Positions 26,612 to 35,858 of a stretch of 64,000 nt of DNA are shown here, one piece after another. Under the pieces are notes generated by a model. The model was not told the origin of the DNA. It made no database searches and was given only the letters and a program-made list of their open reading frames with translations. Location of the stretch: NCBI RefSeq assembly GCF_004771005.1, contig NZ_RQHV01000043.1, forward strand, positions 1 through 64,000. Direction: 5' to 3'. This stretch comes from Leptospira ilyithenensis (lineage in GTDB: Bacteria > Spirochaetota > Leptospiria > Leptospirales > Leptospiraceae). The translations under genes were made by a program, and so were the position numbers. Within the stretch, counting starts at the first letter, position 1. Each line of letters begins with the position of its first letter.

Positions 26612-27637
26612 ATGAAAAATATTTTTAAATCCGTTCTCTTCTCAATATGCCTGGCTGGTTTTCAATGTAAGCCCCATCCTCCCAACTTTGGTCTCAATCC
26701 TTATGCGGACTGGAGTTTGAATGACCCGGGGTTGCAACGGAATTCCCTCTATTTTCCTTTGGCGGAAACTTGGCCAGGCAGGGTCAGAACTTTAGACAAA
26801 GTCCACAAACAAACCTTGGTCAACTTGAATGAAATCGACGGATACAAAGAAGTCCCGGAAAGATCCGACAAGGAAGAATTATTTGCGGCAAGACTCGCTT
26901 TAGTATACCAAAGCCTCCCTGAAAAAGTTTCAGTTCTCTTGGATCGGTACTTGTATGGAATTTACTTTGTAAAAAATTTAGGGACTACAGGAGTAACAGG
27001 AATTATACGATACAACAAGGAGCCTATCGGAGGGATTGTTTTTTTAGATACCGATTTTTTAAATCAAAAGGCAAACGACTGGGCCACGTTCAAAGAAAAA
27101 TCGGTTTTTACGGAACCGGAAGGAAAACAGATCCGGGTGATTTTGGAAAACGAAGAAACCGATACGGAAGCAGCGGCACTTGAATTTATATTGCTGCATG
27201 AATTCGGACATATACTTGCCACGGTAGAATCCCATGCTCCCGATTATAGTGAAACAAAGAGAGACTATAGAAATTTACCTTTTTTCAAAGGAATTTGGAT
27301 CGGAGAATCGATCTCGGAATTTGACGAAGATGATTTTATCGAAAGAAAAAAAATAAAATTCTACAGTAAAGAAAAAATCAATCTGATCCCCGAAGGATTA
27401 AATCTTTATAAAGAACTTCACGACTTGCCCTTTGTGACCTTATATGCAGCAACCAATGCGGACGATTCGTACGCAGAAGCATTTGCTTCCTATGTTCATC
27501 TGGTATTGCAAGGCAAACCGTATGAAATTCATCTGATCGAACCGAATGCAAAGTCCATTATTTTCAGAAATGGAATATTAAGAGACGAAGGCAAACAATC
27601 CAGGAAATTTTTTGACAAAATTCTAAGCTCAAAATAA
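26612..27637 (+). CDS. Lipoprotein with zinc-metallopeptidase motif
   Basis: 341 residues from the ATG at 26612, which places a lipoprotein signal at the start (KNIFKSVLFSICLAGFQC, Cys at about 19); the upstream in-frame ATG at 26567 overlaps the divergent gene. LLHEFGHILATVESH near residue 195 is a gluzincin/metzincin-like HExxH variant (HEFGH), and AYAEAFASYVH-like sequence (DDSYAEAFASYVHLV) about 95 residues later could supply the third ligand Glu. A periplasmic or surface peptidase is likely. The family is uncertain. It is distinct from the COG4324-type protein at 42586. Confidence 0.75.
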   Translation: MKNIFKSVLFSICLAGFQCKPHPPNFGLNPYADWSLNDPGLQRNSLYFPLAETWPGRVRTLDKVHKQTLVNLNEIDGYKEVPERSDKEELFAARLALVYQSLPEKVSVLLDRYLYGIYFVKNLGTTGVTGIIRYNKEPIGGIVFLDTDFLNQKANDWATFKEKSVFTEPEGKQIRVILENEETDTEAAALEFILLHEFGHILATVESHAPDYSETKRDYRNLPFFKGIWIGESISEFDEDDFIERKKIKFYSKEKINLIPEGLNLYKELHDLPFVTLYAATNADDSYAEAFASYVHLVLQGKPYEIHLIEPNAKSIIFRNGILRDEGKQSRKFFDKILSSK

Positions 27638-27683
27638 TTGATTGCTTGCCGAAATTCCGCATCTATTTAGAATTGCATCTCCG

Positions 27684-29012
27684 ATGAGACAGTCCTTTTT
27701 CCCCGGTTTGGTTCTAGTATTCGTTGTATCCACCTATCCGATATTTGGTGAAACAGAAAAGGAAAAAGAACCTAAAAAAGTATCAGTTGAAGCTTCTGCC
27801 GAAATCGTTTCCGACTTCCTTTGGCGGGGGATTTCTCTTGCGGGAGAAAATTTGCGAAGAAGAAACGGAGAGTCCTACTCGTCTTTCACTTACGCACCCG
27901 CATTACAACCTACCGTCAATATATTCTCTCCTGAAAAAACATTCCAAATCCAGTTATTCGGAAATTTCCAATTAACGGACCGCGGGGACAAGGATTCGGA
28001 TAAAAGATTATTCCAATCCACATCGGGAGGGGTCGGCCCTTCTTATATTAGCGAAGAATCCAAATACTGGGACCCTTACAACCAGGATTCTTGCGCACAG
28101 ACGATGCAAAACCAGCTAACTAACGCAAACGGAGATCTTACCCAATGCGGAAGCAGAGTTCCCGGCAGAGATGTGAACCAGAAACAGGAGCCGAACGGGA
28201 TGAGACGTTCCGACGGATTGTTCGTAGTATTTGCCTACCACTTTGATCCGACGAAATTGGGGAGTTTTTCGGGAGGGATCTGGTTTTATAACACATTTCA
28301 CAAATCCCCCGCATTTGCCATGGCGGCGCCAATACAAACTCCCAACGCATATGTTTCCGGAGGAACAGGGCTTCCTTATTCACCGAATACATTCAATGCA
28401 AACAATTCGAATGCGATCACAAGACTTTCGTGGCATGAATACTTTATAGTTTGGAAATTCCCTTTTTTGAAAGATTATGAGCCGACTCTTTCCTTTTTCA
28501 CACAGTATTCCACGGAAAACGGAGGGTATATGTCCGGCAGGAATTATATATCTTTCAGCGTTGCAAGAGAATTCAGAAAAGATGAATTTTTCAGAATCCA
28601 TCCTTCCGTAAACGTAGGTTATGCGATGGGGAATAATGCGATCGACAATAAAAACGGAATCCAAGATATAACGAGTACACTTACTTTCTTTTTCGGAGAT
28701 TTTTTCGTCCGGGGAGGAAATGTCTATCGCCCGGATCTTTATATCTGGGATACGAACAATGCTTTCGGATATGCAGGGGGAGATCCCAACAGAGCGACCT
28801 GGAACAGAACGGCATCCGACGGATTAGTTCCCGATCCGTCCAAAATGTACGGTCCGGCCAATAGTTTTGTCCTGAATTCAATCGAATCTTTTTCTTCCGG
28901 AAATGCTGCAGTCGATTCCGTAGCAAAGATATGGGCCAGGGAAAAATACACTCTCCAAAAAATCCCTCAGATGTTATTCTACTTTAGCTTTGGTTATACG
29001 CATACTTTTTGA
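27684..29012 (+). CDS. Putative outer-membrane beta-barrel protein
   Basis: 442 residues from the ATG at 27684. The signal peptide RQSFFPGLVLVFVVSTYPIFG is followed by EIVSDFLWRGISLAGENLRR, an opening often seen in TorF/nucleoside-specific-type small barrels ('SDYxWRG'). Amphipathic strands run to the C-terminus FYFSFGYTHTF, with a terminal Phe. A loop with two Cys (DSCAQTMQNQ and LTQCGSR) may be disulfide-closed. It lies 46 bases after the protease-like lipoprotein gene on the same strand. The solute is not evident. Confidence 0.78.
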   Translation: MRQSFFPGLVLVFVVSTYPIFGETEKEKEPKKVSVEASAEIVSDFLWRGISLAGENLRRRNGESYSSFTYAPALQPTVNIFSPEKTFQIQLFGNFQLTDRGDKDSDKRLFQSTSGGVGPSYISEESKYWDPYNQDSCAQTMQNQLTNANGDLTQCGSRVPGRDVNQKQEPNGMRRSDGLFVVFAYHFDPTKLGSFSGGIWFYNTFHKSPAFAMAAPIQTPNAYVSGGTGLPYSPNTFNANNSNAITRLSWHEYFIVWKFPFLKDYEPTLSFFTQYSTENGGYMSGRNYISFSVAREFRKDEFFRIHPSVNVGYAMGNNAIDNKNGIQDITSTLTFFFGDFFVRGGNVYRPDLYIWDTNNAFGYAGGDPNRATWNRTASDGLVPDPSKMYGPANSFVLNSIESFSSGNAAVDSVAKIWAREKYTLQKIPQMLFYFSFGYTHTF

Positions 29013-29060
29013 ATTTTAGTTCATATCCCAATCAAAAAATCTGATTTCCTTTCTAATTTC

Positions 29061-29088
29061 TTGACAAATTAAAAACGATAAAGACAAT
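29061..29088 (+). promoter_or_regulatory. Probable sigma-70 promoter of the chemotaxis operon
   Basis: A perfect TTGACA at 29061-29066 is followed after 16 bases by GACAAT (29083-29088, four of six to TATAAT). It lies 29 bases before the receptor ATG at 29118. GAGG near 29103 can serve as the ribosome site. Confidence 0.55.
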
Positions 29089-29117
29089 CTTTCCAGCTTT
29101 GTGAGGTACTTATCCGT

Positions 29118-30866
29118 ATGAAATGGTTTAGCAATCTTAAAATCCGTACCAGGATGTTGCTTGGTTTCTTTACTACATTGATTTTAATGATTCTAATTGG
29201 CAGTATGTCTCTTTGGACTACCCAAAATGTTTTGCATTCATTACAAACAGTTTATGCGGATCGAGTGGTTCCCATCAGTCAACTCAAGGATATTTCCGAT
29301 TCCTATTTGATCGGCATTGTGGATGTTGCACATAAAGTGCGAAGCGGAAGGATGAAATTTGCAGACGGTTTACAATCCATCGCGACATCGGAAGAGAAAG
29401 CGACAAAGGTATGGGGCGAATACATGCTTACCTACCTAGTACCCGAAGAAAAAGTAATCATCGCAAAAATGGAATCGGAATTACCTTTGCTTAAGGAAGG
29501 AATTCGCAAATTAGAATACATCCTTCGTACGGAAAGCCAGTCCGAACTGGCCAAATTCACGTCGGAAGAAATGTATCCCAAATTCGAACCTTATACAAAT
29601 CATATAAACGATTTAATCCGTGTTCAATTGATCATCGCGGAAAGAGAATACAAAGAATCGGAAGCCGATTACAAAGATTCCATATTTCTATTCTTTTCCG
29701 TTCTGGGACTAGCCATAGTAACAGTCATCTTAATTTCATTTCTACTATCGGCAGCGATCGCAAATCCGATGAAAGAAATCGTATCTATCGCAAAACAAGT
29801 ATCAAGTGGTGATCTGGCGGTCCAACTTTCGGACAAATTGCTTCTCACTGATTCTCAAATTTCAAACCAATCGAAAAATAGCGAAATCAAAGTTCTAGCG
29901 CACGCCTTTTCCGAGTTGGTTGAATTCATCAAGGAAAGAGCGGGGATTTTGGAAAATATTTCCATGAGTGACCTGACAATGGATGTTTCCTTGAGATCGG
30001 AAAAGGATGTTTTAGGAAAAAGTTTGAGACTTATGGTATCCAATCTTTCCGAAATCATAGAAAAACTCCACTTTTCTTCGCAAGAAGTCGACTCAGGCGC
30101 TCAGCAACTAACAGATGCAAGCACCGCTTTATCCGGTGCTGCAAGCGAACAAGCGAGCGCTGTGGAAGAAATTTCAGCAACGCTCACTGAAATCGGAAAT
30201 AGTTTTATATCCAATGCGGAAAATGCGGAACGTATGACCCAGCTTTCTCAGATCACAAACACACAGGCAGGAGAAGGAAATGCAAAGATGGCGGAATTGG
30301 TCGTTGCCATGCAGGAGATCAGCTCCTCTTTTGAACAAATCTCCAAAATCAATAAAGTAATAAACGACATTGCATTTCAAACAAATATACTTGCACTCAA
30401 TGCGGCCGTAGAAGCAGCTCGCGCCGGACAACATGGAAAAGGTTTTGCCGTAGTCGCGGATGAAGTTAGGAATTTGGCACAGAAAAGTGCAAATGCAGCA
30501 GATGAAACCACAACACTGATTGAAACTTCCTTGAAAAAAGTAAAATTAGGCGGCCTTGCAACCGACAAAACGGCAGAGGTTCTCGCAAAAATTTCAGAAA
30601 GCGCTCAAAACGTCAATCAACTAACAACCGATCTATCCATATCGATCAATGAACAAAAATTGGCAATGATGCAAATCACGCAAGGAGTGGATCAGGTTAC
30701 TACCGTTACATCAACGACTGCTGCATCTGCGGAAGAAGTTGCAGCATCCAGTGAAACTTTAAAACGTCAGGTGGAAATCATGCGTTCAGTCATACTCGGA
30801 TTCAAGTTGAAAGCTCATACTTCCACCGCATTGGCCCGTATCGACCGCGGACAGATTGTACTGTAG
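29118..30866 (+). CDS. Methyl-accepting chemotaxis protein with 4HB sensor
   Basis: 582 residues: first membrane helix (12-32), a four-helix-bundle type periplasmic sensor to about 190, second membrane helix (193-215), a HAMP region, and a cytoplasmic coiled coil. The hairpin tip [20 protein letters not shown] is intact, followed by [20 protein letters not shown], the CheA/CheW contact region. It is the first gene of the operon and is preceded by a good promoter. The sensed ligand is unknown. There is no CheR-tethering pentapeptide at the C-terminus (it ends DRGQIVL). Confidence 0.95.
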   Translation: MKWFSNLKIRTRMLLGFFTTLILMILIGSMSLWTTQNVLHSLQTVYADRVVPISQLKDISDSYLIGIVDVAHKVRSGRMKFADGLQSIATSEEKATKVWGEYMLTYLVPEEKVIIAKMESELPLLKEGIRKLEYILRTESQSELAKFTSEEMYPKFEPYTNHINDLIRVQLIIAEREYKESEADYKDSIFLFFSVLGLAIVTVILISFLLSAAIANPMKEIVSIAKQVSSGDLAVQLSDKLLLTDSQISNQSKNSEIKVLAHAFSELVEFIKERAGILENISMSDLTMDVSLRSEKDVLGKSLRLMVSNLSEIIEKLHFSSQEVDSGAQQLTDASTALSGAASEQASAVEEISATLTEIGNSFISNAENAERMTQLSQITNTQAGEGNAKMAELVVAMQEISSSFEQISKINKVINDIAFQTNILALNAAVEAARAGQHGKGFAVVADEVRNLAQKSANAADETTTLIETSLKKVKLGGLATDKTAEVLAKISESAQNVNQLTTDLSISINEQKLAMMQITQGVDQVTTVTSTTAASAEEVAASSETLKRQVEIMRSVILGFKLKAHTSTALARIDRGQIVL

Positions 30867-30878
30867 AGAGGCGTTTTT

Positions 30879-31394
30879 GTGAACTCTAAAATTTTTACAA
30901 GAACTTGGGAAGAGGAATCGAACGAAGACACGATGGAGGGTCTATATCTGACCTTTTCATTGGACAATCGGGATTATGCCTTTGAAGTCCGTTACCTGGT
31001 AGAGATAGTGGCCTTACCTCCCATCACCACAATTCCGGGAACCGCAAGTTTTCTAAAAGGAGTGATCAATTTAAGAGGGAAAGTGATTCCCGCTTTAGAT
31101 GTACGATTGCGTTTTCAAATGGAGTCAATGGACTATCATGATAGGACTTGTGCTCTTGTCGTCCAGTTGGAAGATCTGATCATTGCACTCATTGTGGACA
31201 GAGTAAACGAAGTGATCCGTATTCCCAAAGATCATATTGATCCTGCGCCAAAGATAGGTGATTCGGAAGCGAGCAGATTTATCATCGCGACAGGAAGGGT
31301 GGAAGACGATGTTAAAATCTTGGTAGACTTAACCAAACTTTTGTCAGATGAAGAGTCACACGCAGCCAAACAAACCGGGGCTCTCGGAACTTAG
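30879..31394 (+). CDS. cheW: Chemotaxis coupling protein CheW
   Basis: 171 residues of one CheW SH3-like domain (YAFEVRYLVEIVALPPITTI, GVINLRGKVIPALDVRLRF, VDRVNEVIRI). It bridges receptor and CheA. An N-terminal extension of about 20 residues (SKIFTRTWEEESNEDTM) precedes the domain, and a Ser/His-rich tail follows. It lies 12 bases after the receptor, and its TAG is directly followed by the cheA ATG. Confidence 0.94.
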   Translation: MNSKIFTRTWEEESNEDTMEGLYLTFSLDNRDYAFEVRYLVEIVALPPITTIPGTASFLKGVINLRGKVIPALDVRLRFQMESMDYHDRTCALVVQLEDLIIALIVDRVNEVIRIPKDHIDPAPKIGDSEASRFIIATGRVEDDVKILVDLTKLLSDEESHAAKQTGALGT

Positions 31395-33176
31395 ATGGAA
31401 AGAGATCGCAATGAAGTCATAGAGTTTCTTGCCGAGGCTAGGGAACTTTTAACCGGCATAGAAACCGAGCTTCTTCGATTTGAAAAACTCACCGATGCCT
31501 CGGGGAACATCGACAGGGAATCTTTGGATACTCTGTTTCGTTATTTTCATACGATCAAAGGCAGTTCCGGATTTTTCGGACTCACAGGAGTTGTAAAGAT
31601 CGCACATGCTGCGGAAAATCTACTTGATTATCTCAGGATTCATCCCGAAGCCCAAGACAAGGAATCCCTTGAACTTTTTATAGAAGCCCACGATATTCTA
31701 AAAGAACTATTCGATACGGAAGAATCCGAACCTTCCGATGGTGACTTGCACAACCAACAGCATTGGGATTATTTGCAAAAATTAAATCTCAAAAACGAGC
31801 TTATCCGAAAGAACAAAGACGCTGATTTTCAACTAACCACAATTAAAGAAAAAGAATTCGAAATATTTTCCGAAGTAAAAAAGAAAGAACCGGAACCGGA
31901 GTTCGAGATCTTTATTCCTTTTAAAAAAGAGAAAGAGAAGGAAGTTGAAAAAAATATTACCACCAAACTGGCAAAAGTTGGTAAAAAAGATTTGCGAATC
32001 GATACGGATAAACTGGACAGTTTGCTGGATTTGGTGGGAGAAATCGTGATTGCCGAGCCAATGGTTACAAGCCACCCGGATCTAAAACATTTATCCTTTG
32101 AAAATTTCAACAAAGCCTCGCTTCATTTGAAAAAACTCGTTCGCAATCTCCAGGAAGTAACATTGAGTTTGCGAATGGTTCCTATTGCAGGGGTATTTTC
32201 AAGAATGGAGAGACTGGTTCGCGACACTGCAAAGAAAACAGGCAAACAAGTAAACTTAAGAATCATCGGAGAGGACACTGAAATCGACAAATCCATCGTA
32301 GAAGAAATATACGATCCTCTGGTTCATATCTTAAGAAATGCAATCGACCACGGATTGGAAACAACAGAAGAAAGAAAGGAAGCGGGAAAAAATCCGGTGG
32401 GAACAATTGAATTAGAAGCAATCCAATCAGGGAAAGAAGTTTGGATTTCCGCATCTGATGACGGAAAGGGATTAAATAAAGAAAAAATAATCAGTAAGGC
32501 AAAAGGACTCGGACTTTTGCGGGAAGGTGCAAATGAACTTACTGATAAGGACGTATGGGATTTTTTGTTTCACCCGGGATTTTCCACCGCTTCGGAAGTG
32601 ACTGATCTTTCCGGGCGGGGAGTCGGCTTGGATGTGGTCAGAAAAAATGTGAACGCCTTAAAAGGGTTTGTGGACGTTCATTCCAGTCTGGGCGAAGGAA
32701 CTACATTTCTGATTCGAGTCCCACTTACACTTGCTATAATAGAAGGTATGGTTGTCAGAAAGGGAGACGGTTTTTTCATACTTCCGTGCATTGATGTGAA
32801 AGAAACTTTTTATCTATCCAATGCACAGTTCAGCGAACTTTACAAAAACAATCATATGTTCTCATACCGTGACGTCATGATCCCCATTGCCGACTTAGAT
32901 CTGTTATTTGGGAACGACTCTTCTTTAGGAAATACGGAAAGTTTCAAGAATACGTATGTGCTGGTAGTGGAGTCGGAAGATAAAAGAATAGGAATTCCTT
33001 TCGATGAAATCATAGGCAACCAGTCCATAGTAATCAAACCGATATCTTCGATATTTAAAAATATTTCCGGGCTGGCGGGATGTACGGTGCTCGGAAACGG
33101 GCAAGCCGGATTGATATTGGATGTTAGAAAATTGATTTCCAATTATTTTTCCCAAGACCTTCGAGGGACAAGATGA
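31395..33176 (+). CDS. cheA: Chemotaxis histidine kinase CheA
   Basis: 593 residues. The Hpt (P1) domain has the phospho-His52 in RYFHTIKGSSGFFGL. A charged linker (residues about 135-195, many Glu/Lys) follows where a P2 CheY-binding domain would normally be; I see no P2 fold. The dimerisation domain starts at DLRIDTDKLDSLLDLVGEIV. ATP-binding boxes HILRNAIDHGLE and GRGVGLDVVRKNV and a CheW-like P5 domain complete it. It presumably phosphorylates CheB and the CheY encoded at 35479. The cheB ATG overlaps its TGA by four bases. Confidence 0.95.
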   Translation: MERDRNEVIEFLAEARELLTGIETELLRFEKLTDASGNIDRESLDTLFRYFHTIKGSSGFFGLTGVVKIAHAAENLLDYLRIHPEAQDKESLELFIEAHDILKELFDTEESEPSDGDLHNQQHWDYLQKLNLKNELIRKNKDADFQLTTIKEKEFEIFSEVKKKEPEPEFEIFIPFKKEKEKEVEKNITTKLAKVGKKDLRIDTDKLDSLLDLVGEIVIAEPMVTSHPDLKHLSFENFNKASLHLKKLVRNLQEVTLSLRMVPIAGVFSRMERLVRDTAKKTGKQVNLRIIGEDTEIDKSIVEEIYDPLVHILRNAIDHGLETTEERKEAGKNPVGTIELEAIQSGKEVWISASDDGKGLNKEKIISKAKGLGLLREGANELTDKDVWDFLFHPGFSTASEVTDLSGRGVGLDVVRKNVNALKGFVDVHSSLGEGTTFLIRVPLTLAIIEGMVVRKGDGFFILPCIDVKETFYLSNAQFSELYKNNHMFSYRDVMIPIADLDLLFGNDSSLGNTESFKNTYVLVVESEDKRIGIPFDEIIGNQSIVIKPISSIFKNISGLAGCTVLGNGQAGLILDVRKLISNYFSQDLRGTR

Positions 33177-34216
33177 CAGTTCGTAAAGTACTGATTGTAG
33201 ACGATCAAAAATCAGTTCGTTCCATGATACGCAAGTGGATCGAATCCGATCCTGAATGGAAAGTTGTTGCAGAAGCATCTAACCCGTTTGAGGCGAGGGA
33301 TCGGATTCTGGAAACCAATCCGGATGTCATGACTTTGGATGTTCATATGCCGGGAATGGATGGAATTGAATTTTTAAAGAAACTTCTTCCTCAATATCCT
33401 CTACCAGTAATCATGTTTAGCTCACTCACGACGGAAGGAGCAGGCACAACACTCGAAGCACTCGAGGCCGGAGCATTTGATTTTTTATCAAAACCCTCGG
33501 GCACACCCGAAAGCCTGGAGGAAACAAAAACTGATTTGTTGGAAAAACTAAAATCAACAGTCGGATTCAATGCAGAGTCAAATCTTCTTCGCAATACTTC
33601 CATCCCGAAAGCCAAGATCCAACAGGAACCGGCTTCGACTTACAAAAAAAAATTCATTCTAATCGGATCTTCCACAGGCGGAACAAACGCTTTACGTACG
33701 GTTCTTTCTTCATTTAACGAACATATGCCTGCTACTCTTGTAGTTCAGCATATGCCTGAAAATTTCACTTATTTATTTGCGAAAAGATTAAAGTCGGAAC
33801 TAGGACTTGAAGTTCGGGAAGCACAAAATAACGAGAACATCCAAGCAGGAACTATATTGATAGCTCCGGGAGATTTCCATCTAACGATTCAAAAAAATGG
33901 AAAAGATTATTTTACAAAACTGACAAAAACGGAAAAATATAATGGGCACAGACCGTCGGTGGATGTTTTATTTGAATCGGTGGAAGCTTTAAAAATCTCA
34001 GATCAATCCGTAGGTGCCATATTGACGGGAATGGGCGGAGACGGAGCAAAAGGACTTTTGAAACTTAAAAATAGCGGATGTTTAACCATCGGTCAAAACA
34101 AAGAAACATGTGTCGTTTACGGAATGCCCAGGGTCGCCTTTGAAATCGGTGCGGTCGGTCACCAATTGCCCCTGGATCAAATCGGAGAAAAAATCAAAGC
34201 TTTGGCGCAATTATGA
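33173..34216 (+). CDS. cheB: Protein-glutamate methylesterase CheB
   Basis: 347 residues. A receiver with acceptor Asp56 in TLDVHMPGMDG and Lys in FLSKPSG precedes the esterase domain. The catalytic triad can be placed at Ser in IGSSTGGTNAL (about 165), His in VVQHMPENF (about 191) and Asp in TGMGGDGAKG (about 287). It demethylates or deamidates receptor glutamates. The partner methyltransferase CheR is not in this window, which is unusual for a cheB-containing operon. Confidence 0.95.
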   Translation: MTVRKVLIVDDQKSVRSMIRKWIESDPEWKVVAEASNPFEARDRILETNPDVMTLDVHMPGMDGIEFLKKLLPQYPLPVIMFSSLTTEGAGTTLEALEAGAFDFLSKPSGTPESLEETKTDLLEKLKSTVGFNAESNLLRNTSIPKAKIQQEPASTYKKKFILIGSSTGGTNALRTVLSSFNEHMPATLVVQHMPENFTYLFAKRLKSELGLEVREAQNNENIQAGTILIAPGDFHLTIQKNGKDYFTKLTKTEKYNGHRPSVDVLFESVEALKISDQSVGAILTGMGGDGAKGLLKLKNSGCLTIGQNKETCVVYGMPRVAFEIGAVGHQLPLDQIGEKIKALAQL

Positions 34217-35463
34217 TTCCTCATATATTAATATTCGATCCCTCCCGTTCTTCTGCTGAAGTTATTTTAAAATATATTGAAGAGCTGAACTATACCGCAG
34301 AACATGTAGTAGACGAAAACTCCTTTCGGGCATCTTTGAGAGAAGGTCGTTTTTCCATTTCAATCATCGAAGCAACAAGTATTCCTTCGGACGGTGATAC
34401 GTTTTTCGAAAAACTAAAACAAAATTATCCCGATTTGTTGATTTTACTGACTGCGAACGAATCTATGTGGAACCATGTTTCCCAATATTTAAATCAACAT
34501 CGTGCTTACGATTTTATACCTAAACCCGTCGAAAAAGGAAAATTCAAAATCGCAGCAGAAAGAGCTGTCGATTTTTTCATTTTAAAACAGAAAGCAGAGA
34601 CTGTAAAAGAAGGAGAAAACGTCCTCTTTCGAAAAATGATAGAAATATTCGACTGGAAGAAGTCGCTTACTGGAAAAGAATCAGACAATATTGCAGGACA
34701 TCTTATCCACCAAATGAATATTAGTTTGTTTCAGGGAAGCGGAATCGGAACTTTAATGAGTATAGTGAGTGTCCTTTTAAGTAGATCAAAATTCGACGAA
34801 TCCACATCCACCTATAATTTTAATAAAAACTTATTCGACCTCATCCAGGAAAACTATGAAGCAGCAAGAGGAATGATCGATAGTATGACCATATCCCAAA
34901 CGATCATAGACGATTCGGAAGACGTTGAAGACTTTCTCCCTTCGCAGATTCTATTCGAGATAACAAACGGAGAAGTTTCGGATTTGAATGAAGCTTTGAA
35001 TTTAAAAAACCAGAAAATCTCAGTCAGCGGGCTACCGAGCGGTCTCTCCAATTCGACATTAAGATGTAACACGGAAAAGATGAAGAATGTAATAAGGGAA
35101 TTGCTCATCAATGCGATGAAGTATTCCAAAGAAAACGATACCATCTATATTATATTTTTTCTAAAGGAAAACTTCCTGGAATTAAAAATATTGAATCCCG
35201 CTTATGAGAATCCCGATCATTCCGTGGGTGTTACGGGAAAACACGAACAATTGGTTTTCGAACCGTTTTATCGGATTTCTTCCGTTGTAGATGACAATTA
35301 TGCAAAATATGAACAATTTCGATTCGGATTGGGTTTGTCTTTGATTCGAAAAATCATGGAACAACACAACGCCAATATTGAAATCTATACTATTGAAAAT
35401 AATATACGCGAAAATAAAGCAAGTGAAGTTTGTCTTACCTTACGTTTTCCTTTAAAGAGATAA
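34213..35463 (+). CDS. Pseudo-receiver protein with histidine-kinase-like ATPase domain
   Basis: 416 residues. Residues 1-125 have the receiver fold, with Asp9 (FDPSRSS), Thr80 (LLTANES) and Lys104 (FIPKPVE), but the phospho-acceptor position reads IIEATSIP, with Glu53 instead of Asp. A helical middle (NIAGHLIHQMNISL) does not show a standard H-box. The C-terminal third is a GHKL ATPase: N-box VIRELLINAMKYSKEN and G-box FRFGLGLSLIRKIMEQHNANI. It starts within the cheB stop (four-base overlap). A Glu at this site can mimic the phosphorylated state, so it may be a constitutively active regulator or scaffold. Confidence 0.8.
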   Translation: MIPHILIFDPSRSSAEVILKYIEELNYTAEHVVDENSFRASLREGRFSISIIEATSIPSDGDTFFEKLKQNYPDLLILLTANESMWNHVSQYLNQHRAYDFIPKPVEKGKFKIAAERAVDFFILKQKAETVKEGENVLFRKMIEIFDWKKSLTGKESDNIAGHLIHQMNISLFQGSGIGTLMSIVSVLLSRSKFDESTSTYNFNKNLFDLIQENYEAARGMIDSMTISQTIIDDSEDVEDFLPSQILFEITNGEVSDLNEALNLKNQKISVSGLPSGLSNSTLRCNTEKMKNVIRELLINAMKYSKENDTIYIIFFLKENFLELKILNPAYENPDHSVGVTGKHEQLVFEPFYRISSVVDDNYAKYEQFRFGLGLSLIRKIMEQHNANIEIYTIENNIRENKASEVCLTLRFPLKR

Positions 35464-35478
35464 AGCAGGAGTTATTTT

Positions 35479-35838
35479 ATGGCAAAAATACTAACAGTGG
35501 ACGATGCACCGGTCGTATTAAAAATTTTGAATCTGGTTTTGACAACGGAAGGACATGAAGTGACCTCTGCATCAAACGGAACCGATGCTTTGGCAAAAAT
35601 AGAAAACGAAACTTTCGATATCGGAATCTTCGATGTGAATATGCCGGGGATGACGGGCATCGAACTCACAAAAAAAACTCTGGAATCAAAGAACGGAAAA
35701 AACATGAAAATAGTAATGTTAACAACGGAATCAAGTGAAGAGATGAAAAAGAAAGGGCAGGAAGCGGGAGCCATAGGTTGGTTGATCAAACCGTTTGCCA
35801 ATGAGTCTTTGATCAAATTGATTCAAAAACTTACATAG
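35479..35838 (+). CDS. CheY-like response regulator
   Basis: 119 residues, a lone receiver domain: acidic pair Asp8-Asp9, acceptor Asp52 in IFDVNMPGMTG, Thr in VMLTTESS and Lys in WLIKPF. It lies 15 bases after the pseudo-receiver gene with a good GCAGGAG ribosome site. As the only canonical CheY in the operon it is the likely phosphate acceptor of CheA. Whether it acts on the flagellar switch cannot be told. Confidence 0.93.
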   Translation: MAKILTVDDAPVVLKILNLVLTTEGHEVTSASNGTDALAKIENETFDIGIFDVNMPGMTGIELTKKTLESKNGKNMKIVMLTTESSEEMKKKGQEAGAIGWLIKPFANESLIKLIQKLT

Positions 35839-35858
35839 ATTTTTTTAGTTGAATCATT

